This document shows positions 17,270-23,965 of a stretch of 52,686 bases of DNA, piece after piece. Each line of letters starts with the position of its first letter. The stretch's first letter is position 1. The notes beneath the pieces were generated by a model. That model saw only the letters and a list, made by a program, of their open reading frames with translations. It ran no database searches and was not told the DNA's origin. Source of the stretch: Chryseobacterium flavum (GTDB taxonomy: Bacteria > Bacteroidota > Bacteroidia > Flavobacteriales > Weeksellaceae). The stretch covers positions 1 through 52,686 of the forward strand of contig NZ_QNUE01000023.1 in assembly GCF_003385595.1 (NCBI RefSeq), written 5' to 3'. Both the position numbers and the translations under genes were made by a program.

Positions 17270-18085
17270 ATGAAAAAAAATATTTTACTGGCAGCCGGAT
17301 TGTTATTTTCAATTTCTACACAAGCTCAGCTTCTGGATATCATAAAATCAACAGTTAAAGATAAAACAGGTGTTGACCTGAATGCTCCTGTAAAAACAAA
17401 AGGCGTTACTTCCGGTACAACTACATCAGCACCTTCCAGCAACCCGGTCAGTTCATCCGCTAATCTCGGAAATCTTACTTCTACCCAGATTTCATCCGGA
17501 TTAAAAGAAGCATTAAATCTTGGAGTAACTGATGGAGTAAAGAAGTTAGCCCTCACAGACGGTTTTTTCAAAAATGAGGCGGTGAAAATATTAATGCCCG
17601 AAAAATTAAGAAAGATTGATACAACATTACGCTCTATCGGAATGGGAAGTCTTGCAGATGAAGGGGTAAAATTATTGAACAGAGCAGCTGAAGATGCCGT
17701 AACGGAAGCCGCACCAATTTTTACCAACGCAATTACTTCCATGACCATTACGGACGCTAAGAATATTTTGTTAGGAACAGATAATGCGGCAACCAATTAT
17801 CTTCAAAGCAAAACCCAAAGCCAGCTGTTTACTGCTTTTCAGCCTAAAGTAAAAGCTTCATTGGGAAAAGTAGGTGCAGATGCTGTTTGGAAAAACCTGA
17901 TCTCAAAATATAATACATTTACAGGACAGTCTGTTACAACTGATCTTAATGAATATGTTACTACAGAAACCATTAACGGAGTGTTCAAAATGGTGGCAGA
18001 TAAGGAAAGCGGGATCAGAAATACACCTGCGATGAGAACGACAAGTATTCTGCAGAAGGTTTTTGGGGCACAGGATAGAAAATAA
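17270..18085 (+). CDS. DUF4197 family exported protein
   Basis: A 271-aa exported protein of unknown function. The signal peptide is MKKNILLAAGLLFSISTQAQ. A low-complexity Ser/Thr/Pro-rich linker spans about residues 43-65, and the DUF4197 domain follows to the end. Landmarks are LNLGVTDGVKKL, IRMPEK-like KILMPEKLRK, LLNRAAEDAVTEA, ITDAKNILLG, TNYLQSKT and a C-terminal NGVFKMVADKESGIR. The family is largely alpha-helical. The gene is divergent from the hexosaminidase gene across a 234-base gap and ends in a hairpin at about 18151-18184. Confidence 0.9.
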   Translation: MKKNILLAAGLLFSISTQAQLLDIIKSTVKDKTGVDLNAPVKTKGVTSGTTTSAPSSNPVSSSANLGNLTSTQISSGLKEALNLGVTDGVKKLALTDGFFKNEAVKILMPEKLRKIDTTLRSIGMGSLADEGVKLLNRAAEDAVTEAAPIFTNAITSMTITDAKNILLGTDNAATNYLQSKTQSQLFTAFQPKVKASLGKVGADAVWKNLISKYNTFTGQSVTTDLNEYVTTETINGVFKMVADKESGIRNTPAMRTTSILQKVFGAQDRK

Positions 18086-18150
18086 ATGAGAAGTTAGATA
18101 TAAGAGGTTAAAAATTAGATGATAAACTAACCGCTACAATTTTAAATATA

Positions 18151-18184
18151 AAAGCTGTTTCATCATGAAGCAGCTTTTTTTTCT
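18151..18184 (+). terminator. Terminator after the DUF4197 gene
   Basis: A GC-containing stem of the form AAAGCTGTTTCAT / ATGAAGCAGCTTT is followed by a run of eight T residues on the + strand, 65 bases after the stop codon. Confidence 0.8.
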
Positions 18185-18393
18185 TTAATTTCTTTTGTTT
18201 TGAAACAAAAGAAACAAAAATTCAAGACTGGATCTCTCCGCTAAAAATAAATCCTGTTCTCTAAAAATTCTAAACTTGCGCGAAATCATTATTTCTTAAT
18301 CAGTTCTGAATTGCTCTCGCGCTTCGGACAGAAGAATTTTCTTAACGTTCTCAGGATTCATTTTCTTCACGCTCCGATCTCCTATGTCGTTTT
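18184..18393. repeat. 210-bp direct repeat, copy 1
   Basis: The first of two near-identical copies in the 658-base gap between the DUF4197 and scoB genes. About eight differences are seen by eye across 210 bases. Near its left edge is a palindrome, TTTCTTTTGTTTT facing GAAACAAAAGAAA. Each copy carries on the minus strand a 21-codon open frame beginning MNPENVKK. It looks like a dispersed intergenic repeat of Chryseobacterium-type genomes. No transposase is present. Confidence 0.85.
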
Positions 18394-18470
18394 AAAGTCA
18401 TTATATAGAAATATCTGTCAGAGTTTTAATTGATAATGAGACGGTTTTTATAACCAGCATTTTTATTAAA

Positions 18471-18680
18471 TTTAATTTCTTTGTCTTGAAACAAAAGAAA
18501 CAAAAATTCAAGACCCGGATCTCTCCGCTAAAAATAAATCCTGTTCTCTAAAAATTCTAAACTTGTGCGAAATCATTATTTCTTAATCAGTTCTGAATTG
18601 CTCTCGCGCTTCAGACAGGATAATTTTCTTAACGTTCTCAGGATTCATTTTCTTCACGCTCCGATCTCCTATGTCGTTTT
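18471..18680. repeat. 210-bp direct repeat, copy 2
   Basis: Second copy, same orientation, 77 bases after the first and ending just before the scoB terminator. The intervening 18394-18470 is unique AT-rich sequence with nothing recognisable. The left palindrome is less perfect here (TCTTTGTCTTGAAACAAAAG). The micro-frame on the minus strand (18583-18648) is preserved. Confidence 0.85.
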
Positions 18681-18693
18681 TTACAACTTATAT

Positions 18694-18730
18694 AAAAGTT
18701 TCGGCCTCACAAAGTGAGGCCGAAACTTTT
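18694..18730 (-). terminator. Terminator after scoB
   Basis: A perfect 17-bp stem (18694-18710 against 18714-18730) with a 3-base loop. The minus strand runs into T's after the stem. It begins 14 bases beyond the scoB stop. Confidence 0.85.
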
Positions 18731-18743
18731 TATTTTTATCAGA

Positions 18744-19397
18744 TTAGAATTGCATTTCAGGAATTTCACCTTCAATGATCAGATCTGCTTCTGTAGCTTT
18801 GATGATATCTTCTACTGAAACCCCGGGTGCTCTTTCCACTAATTTGAATCCAGCCGGAGTCACATCCAGTACCGCCAGTTCAGTAACTACTTTTTTAACA
18901 CAGTTTACTCCTGTCAGGGGAAGTGTACATTTTTTAAGGATTTTACTTTCTCCTGCTTTGTTTACATGCATCATGGCAACAATGATGTTTTCAGCAGAAG
19001 CAACCAGATCCATAGCACCTCCCATACCTTTTACCATTTTCCCCGGAATTTTCCAGTTGGCAATATCTCCGTTCTCCGAAACTTCCATTGCCCCCAGAAT
19101 GGTAAGATCTACTTTCTGTCCACGGATCATCCCAAAGCTGAATGCAGAGTCAAAAAATGATCCTCCATCTAAAATAGTGATGGTTTGCTTTCCGGCATTG
19201 ATGATATCGGCATCCTCCTCTCCTTCGAAAGGAAAAGGCCCCATTCCAAGAACTCCGTTTTCACTCTGGAATTCTACGGAAATACCTTCCGGGACATAGT
19301 TGGCAACTAAAGTGGGAATCCCGATTCCCAGATTAACATAATAACGATCTTTCAGTTCTTTTGAAATTCTTTTGGCAATTTGTTCTTTTGTAAGCAT
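18744..19397 (-). CDS. scoB: 3-oxoacid CoA-transferase subunit B
   Basis: Beta subunit of succinyl-CoA:3-ketoacid (or acetate/acetoacetate) CoA-transferase, which moves CoA between acyl-CoA and a 3-oxoacid. The 217-aa product carries the catalytic Glu46 in SENGVLGMGP, plus GIGIPTLVANYVP and GGAMDLV. The subunit A gene is 2 kb away on the same strand (21366-22073), with an opposite-strand ABC transporter between them. The two subunits must form one enzyme, so expression has to be coordinated from separate promoters. The exact acyl donor is not decidable. Confidence 0.95.
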   Translation of the reverse strand: MLTKEQIAKRISKELKDRYYVNLGIGIPTLVANYVPEGISVEFQSENGVLGMGPFPFEGEEDADIINAGKQTITILDGGSFFDSAFSFGMIRGQKVDLTILGAMEVSENGDIANWKIPGKMVKGMGGAMDLVASAENIIVAMMHVNKAGESKILKKCTLPLTGVNCVKKVVTELAVLDVTPAGFKLVERAPGVSVEDIIKATEADLIIEGEIPEMQF

Positions 19398-19519
19398 AAT
19401 AAAAACTTAGACTGCAATTTAAATATTTTCACTTGAATACAAAAGGACTTTGTTCTGTTCCATAATTAACACTGTTAGTTAAAATAATATCTGTAATTTT
19501 ACACATTATTTTTAACAGA

Positions 19520-21322
19520 ATGAAAATACTTTTTAAATATCTGAAACCTTATCAGTGGCTGATTGTCATTTCTTTGCTTCTCGCTACTATTAATCAGGTT
19601 TTTTCTTTATTTGCCCCTGCCATAACCGGGAATATCCTGGACCAGCTGGTAACCCATCCTAATTTTTTTGATAAAGAAAAGCTCCTTCCCAGAAACCTCC
19701 ATGAATATTTATACGGGAGCCCAGTATACCATGGTGCTTTTTATTTTCTGGGACTGCTGATCGGGACTGCCATGGTGAGCCGGATTGCCAAAGCTTTTCA
19801 GGACTATGTGGTGAGTGTTATTACCCAAAAATTTGGAGCTAAAATATTTACGGACGGGTTAAAACATTCCATGGCACTGCCTTTTCAGGAGTTTGAAGAT
19901 CAGAGAAGTGGTGAGACCCTATCTATTTTAACAAAAGTAAGAGAAGATACGGTAAAGTTCATCAGCAATTTCATTAATATTTTCTTCGGAATCCTGGTGA
20001 GTATTATTTTCGTTTCGGTGTATGCCATCCGTCTACACTGGTCCATTATGCCGGTTTATATCTGTGGAATTCTTCTTATTGCTGTTGTTACCAATTTATT
20101 AAGTAAAAGAATAAAGGTCATCCAGAAAAACATTGTTTCGGAAACCACGGCTTTAGCCGGAAGTACTACTGAAAGTCTCAGAAATATAGAAATTGTCAAA
20201 AGCTTGGGATTAACCGGACAAGAGGTTATTCGTTTAAACAACAATACTTATAAAATCCTTGGCCTTGAACTGAGAAAGGTTAAAAGTATCCGCTCTCTAA
20301 GTTTTATCCAGGGAACTATGGTCAATTTTCTTCAACAGATGATTACCCTGACTTTATTATATTTAATTTTTAAAAATATTGTTACGCCCGGTCAGTATCT
20401 GTCCCTTATGTTTTATGGATTCTTTATTTTCGGACCTATGCAGGAAATCGGGAATATTATTATTTCCTATCGTGAAGCTGAAGCTTCCCTTCAGAATTTT
20501 GATCGTCTCATGAAAAAAGAAGTGGAAGAAAAACCTGCCCACCCCAAACAAATCGGATCTATTGAAGAATTGGAATTCAAACATGTATCCTTTAAGCATC
20601 AATCTGCCCAGTATAAAGCCCTGAACAATATTTCTTTTGAGGTAAGAAATGGAGAAACCATAGCTTTTGTAGGTCCCAGCGGTTCAGGAAAGAGTACACT
20701 GGTAAAATTACTGGTCGGACTGTACAGGCCTCAGGAAGGTAATATTTTTTACAATACCATCAATGGAAAGGAGTTTGATTTTGACGAACTGAGAAATCAG
20801 ATTGGTTTTGTCACTCAGGATACCCAGCTTTTTGCAGGAACCATTAAAGAAAACCTTCTGTTTGTTAATCCAATGGCTACAGAACCGGAACTTCAGGTGG
20901 CTTTACAGAAATCAAGCTGTACCGCTTTATTAGAAAGAGCAGAAAAAGGTATTGAAACGGTTATCGGTGAAGGAGGCCTGAAACTGAGTGGCGGAGAAAA
21001 GCAAAGAATTGCCATTGCACGTGCCCTTTTAAGGAAGCCTCATTTATTGATTTTTGATGAAGCAACCTCTGCTTTAGACAGTATTACAGAAGAGGAAATC
21101 ACTTCAACTATCAAAGATATTTCAAAAGAAAGGGAACAGATTACGGTTCTTATTGCCCACCGTTTAAGTACGATTATGCATGCAGACAGAATTTATGTGC
21201 TTGAACGAGGACAAATAGTTGAAACAGGATCGCATGATAAACTGATTGCTGAAAAAGGACTCTACTATGCCATGTGGCGTCAACAGATCGGGGAAAGAAA
21301 AACCATGACTCAACAATCATAA
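19520..21322 (+). CDS. ABC exporter, fused permease and ATPase (MdlB/MsbA type)
   Basis: A half-transporter of 600 aa that should work as a dimer in the inner membrane. Six hydrophobic helices fill residues 1-320. The nucleotide-binding domain has Walker A GPSGSGKS (385-392), the Q-loop VTQDTQ, signature LSGGEKQR (489-496), Walker B LLIFDEA (509-515) and the switch His547 in AHRLS. Substrate unknown; lipids, peptides and drugs are all possible in this class. It lies between scoB and scoA on the opposite strand, 122 bases from the scoB start. It converges with scoA on a shared terminator. Confidence 0.93.
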   Translation: MKILFKYLKPYQWLIVISLLLATINQVFSLFAPAITGNILDQLVTHPNFFDKEKLLPRNLHEYLYGSPVYHGAFYFLGLLIGTAMVSRIAKAFQDYVVSVITQKFGAKIFTDGLKHSMALPFQEFEDQRSGETLSILTKVREDTVKFISNFINIFFGILVSIIFVSVYAIRLHWSIMPVYICGILLIAVVTNLLSKRIKVIQKNIVSETTALAGSTTESLRNIEIVKSLGLTGQEVIRLNNNTYKILGLELRKVKSIRSLSFIQGTMVNFLQQMITLTLLYLIFKNIVTPGQYLSLMFYGFFIFGPMQEIGNIIISYREAEASLQNFDRLMKKEVEEKPAHPKQIGSIEELEFKHVSFKHQSAQYKALNNISFEVRNGETIAFVGPSGSGKSTLVKLLVGLYRPQEGNIFYNTINGKEFDFDELRNQIGFVTQDTQLFAGTIKENLLFVNPMATEPELQVALQKSSCTALLERAEKGIETVIGEGGLKLSGGEKQRIAIARALLRKPHLLIFDEATSALDSITEEEITSTIKDISKEREQITVLIAHRLSTIMHADRIYVLERGQIVETGSHDKLIAEKGLYYAMWRQQIGERKTMTQQS

Positions 21323-21354
21323 AAAAAGCGCTGAAATATTTTCAGCGCTTTTTT
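21322..21354. terminator. Bidirectional terminator between the ABC exporter gene and scoA
   Basis: Stem AGCGCTGAAA (21327-21336) against TTTCAGCGCT (21340-21349), flanked by A's on the left and T's on the right. It works in both directions between the two converging genes. Confidence 0.85.
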
Positions 21355-21365
21355 ATGTTTTTATT

Positions 21366-22073
21366 TTAAACCTGTTCTTTGGGTCTCACTGTTCTCTGTT
21401 CTATTCTTTTTTCAAACTTTTCCCCCTGGAAAATTCGCTGAACCATAATCCCCGGAATATGAATCTGGTTGGGATCAAGTTCCCCAGGTTCCACCAATTC
21501 TTCTACCTCAGCAATGGTGATCTTCGCAGCACCAGCCATCGGATGGTTAAAGTTTCTTGCAGAGCCTTTGAAGATAAGATTTCCGGCATGATCCCCTTTC
21601 CATGCTTTTACAATTGAGAAGTCTGCATCGTAAGCATGCTCCAGAATATGTGGCTTTCCATTGAATTCTTTTACTTCTTTTCCTTCTGCCACTTCGGTTC
21701 CGTAGCCTGCCGGAGTATAAAAAGCAGGAATTCCTGCCTGAGCAGCTCTGCATTTTTCAGCCAAAGTTCCCTGTGGAGTAAGTTCAACCTCCAGTTCTCC
21801 TGAAAGCATCTGTCTTTCGAATTCTGCATTTTCCCCTACGTAAGAAGAGATCATTTTCCTGATCTGTCTCTTGTGAAGCAGCAGTCCTAACCCGAAATCA
21901 TCTACCCCTGCATTATTTGAAATACAGGTCAGATCTTTCACATCACTTTCTACCAGGGCATTAATTGAATTTTCCGGAATACCGCAAAGCCCAAATCCGC
22001 CAAGCATCAATGTCATTCCATCTTTAATTCCTTCAATGGCTTCCTTTGCATTATTTACTCTTTTATCTATCAT
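21366..22073 (-). CDS. scoA: 3-oxoacid CoA-transferase subunit A
   Basis: Alpha subunit of the CoA-transferase, 235 aa. Family landmarks are the N-terminal GMTLMLGGFGLCGIPEN, the central SNNAGVDDFGLGLLL, LTPQGTLAEKCRA and GTEVAEGKEV. It pairs with scoB at 18744. In most bacteria scoA and scoB are adjacent and often overlap; here they are separated by a 1.8-kb opposite-strand gene. No partner acyl-CoA gene (thiolase, dehydrogenase) lies in the window. Confidence 0.95.
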   Translation of the reverse strand: MIDKRVNNAKEAIEGIKDGMTLMLGGFGLCGIPENSINALVESDVKDLTCISNNAGVDDFGLGLLLHKRQIRKMISSYVGENAEFERQMLSGELEVELTPQGTLAEKCRAAQAGIPAFYTPAGYGTEVAEGKEVKEFNGKPHILEHAYDADFSIVKAWKGDHAGNLIFKGSARNFNHPMAGAAKITIAEVEELVEPGELDPNQIHIPGIMVQRIFQGEKFEKRIEQRTVRPKEQV

Positions 22074-22365
22074 GATAATATTAGATTTTCTGTTCGCTAA
22101 ATTTAATAAAATTTCTCATATAACCGATATTCAGAATTCATCCGGCTATTCCGTATGGTATTTTCCTTCGAAGTATGCGCTTAATTTAAAAACATAACAA
22201 ATCCCGTTATATAGATATATTTTCAGTTGACACCCGTAATACCATGATATTTTACTATTTTTGCCGACCATTATCCATCAATTATTATTTTATTGATCAC
22301 ATCATTTCTATATATGAAGCCCCCCGCTACACAAAAAAAATACACAATCAAAACGTAATAAAAAC

Positions 22366-23898
22366 ATGAAAAAACTATTTACATCAGCAATACTTGCGTT
22401 TGTGCTCAGCATCCACGTATATGCACAGGAAAGAACTTATTTCGATGAAAACTGGGAAAAGACAAGCCAGGATAAAATGGAATATTACCGTGAAACCTCA
22501 CCGAAGGGCAAGCTTACTTTAATCAAAGATTTTTATAAAAACGGAACCCTTCAGATGGAAGGGCTGGCTTCGGACATCACACCCAACAACGAAGTTTTCG
22601 ATGGAAAAGTTACCTGGTATACTCCCGAAGGAAAAGTGATGAGCATTGTAACCTATTCTAACGGTAAACAGGTTGGGCCTGCGCAAACCTATGATGAAGC
22701 CGGAAAACTGTCAGAAGATGTAATTTATAAAGCTGACGGGACTTTTAACGGCACTTCCTATACCTATAAAGACCCTGAAAACGATTATTTTTATAACAGT
22801 ATGACGGTCTTTGAAAATTCTTTACCGGTAAAAACAATTATTTATGATGAGGATATAAAGGGGATCCGTTATGAAACAATTACAGGCAAAGAGGGTAAAT
22901 ATGAAACGAAATTTTACGGTGATAAAGGGAAATACCTGGGCAGCGGATCTTCCGAACCCGGTGAAAATATGCTTGTAGATTACTACCCAAATCCAATGAG
23001 GATTTCGAAAATCGAAAAATATAAAAGTGACGGCAGTGTGAAGGAAGGAATTATTTACAGTAAAAACGGGAAAATACTACAGGAACAGAAAAAAAATAAA
23101 AAAGACGGCTATAAGACCACGTATGATGAATCCGGAAATAAAATAGGACATCTGGTATATCAATATGATAAAGCCACCGATGTTTATACTCCTATGGATG
23201 GTGAGGATTATGAGTTTAACAATGACTATACCCAGATTTCTTCCATTAATGTTTATAAAAATGGCTCGATTATCCTGAATAAATCTTATGATGACAACGG
23301 AAAGCTTCTTTCAGAGAAAATCTTAAAGGATGATGTTACCGAAGGAATCAAGTATTACAGTCCGGATGGAAAATTAAGATCAACAGTAACTTATAAGGAT
23401 GATCTGCCTTATGAAGGAACTGCCTATGAAGGATTAAGTGAACTTCAATATAAGGACGGGATCCTTGTAAATACACGAACTTATACTGAAGATCAGAAGC
23501 TGAAATCTGAAAAGAAACTTAATACGTCAAAGAACACATATGAAGCTACTATTTATAATGATAAAGGAGTTATTGTATATACTTTCACCCAGCCGTTAAA
23601 TGAAAATGAAGACTATTATAACTTTACGGGGCAAATCGTTCAGTACGTCAAAGGTAAACCTGCCGGCAAGGCTTCTGTAAAAGAAGGAATCCTTCAGAGC
23701 GGAAAAATTAAACTGAAAATGGCTAACGGTATTAAAGAGCTTGAGCGCAACGGAAAGTGGATCCTATTAAAAATGTATAATACAGACGGAAAGCTTGTTC
23801 AGGATTCCAAAGTTCTGGCAGATACCGGAGAGGATTATTTTTCCGGCGAAAATCAGGCAGCTATTCAGGAAGGGGATTTATTTGACATTTTTGAATAA
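22366..23898 (+). CDS. Secreted MORN-repeat-variant (YwqK-like) protein
   Basis: A 510-aa exported protein with a signal peptide (residues 1-20, ending VYAQ). It is built from many degenerate repeats of about 20-25 aa of the form Y-x-x-x-G-K-L-x-x-x-x-x-Y. Examples are YTPEGKVMSIVTY, YDEAGKLSEDVIY, YDDNGKLLSEKIL, YSPDGKLRSTVTY and YNTDGKLVQDSKV. This matches the MORN-repeat-variant family found in YwqK-type proteins, whose function is mostly unknown. Beta-rich and soluble, with no catalytic motif and no T9SS signal. It ends in a hairpin at 23919-23945. I do not assign a role. Confidence 0.8.
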   Translation: MKKLFTSAILAFVLSIHVYAQERTYFDENWEKTSQDKMEYYRETSPKGKLTLIKDFYKNGTLQMEGLASDITPNNEVFDGKVTWYTPEGKVMSIVTYSNGKQVGPAQTYDEAGKLSEDVIYKADGTFNGTSYTYKDPENDYFYNSMTVFENSLPVKTIIYDEDIKGIRYETITGKEGKYETKFYGDKGKYLGSGSSEPGENMLVDYYPNPMRISKIEKYKSDGSVKEGIIYSKNGKILQEQKKNKKDGYKTTYDESGNKIGHLVYQYDKATDVYTPMDGEDYEFNNDYTQISSINVYKNGSIILNKSYDDNGKLLSEKILKDDVTEGIKYYSPDGKLRSTVTYKDDLPYEGTAYEGLSELQYKDGILVNTRTYTEDQKLKSEKKLNTSKNTYEATIYNDKGVIVYTFTQPLNENEDYYNFTGQIVQYVKGKPAGKASVKEGILQSGKIKLKMANGIKELERNGKWILLKMYNTDGKLVQDSKVLADTGEDYFSGENQAAIQEGDLFDIFE

Positions 23899-23918
23899 GA
23901 CATATCTTCATTATATCG

Positions 23919-23945
23919 AAAGGCTGACATTTCTGTCAGCCTTTT
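23919..23945 (+). terminator. Terminator after the MORN-repeat gene
   Basis: Stem AAAGGCTGACA / TGTCAGCCTTT with a 4-base loop and a short T-run, about 20 bases beyond the stop codon. It also lies between two converging genes. Confidence 0.75.
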
Positions 23946-23965
23946 AAGTTAATTTCATCCTGTTT

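Noticed and set aside
18184..18680. The 210-bp repeats as a CRISPR array or insertion sequence
   Set aside because: Only two long copies, no short regular repeats with spacers, no transposase and no clear target duplication.
18775..19299. 174-codon + strand frame over scoB
   Set aside because: Antisense of a conserved CoA-transferase subunit; a codon-usage shadow.
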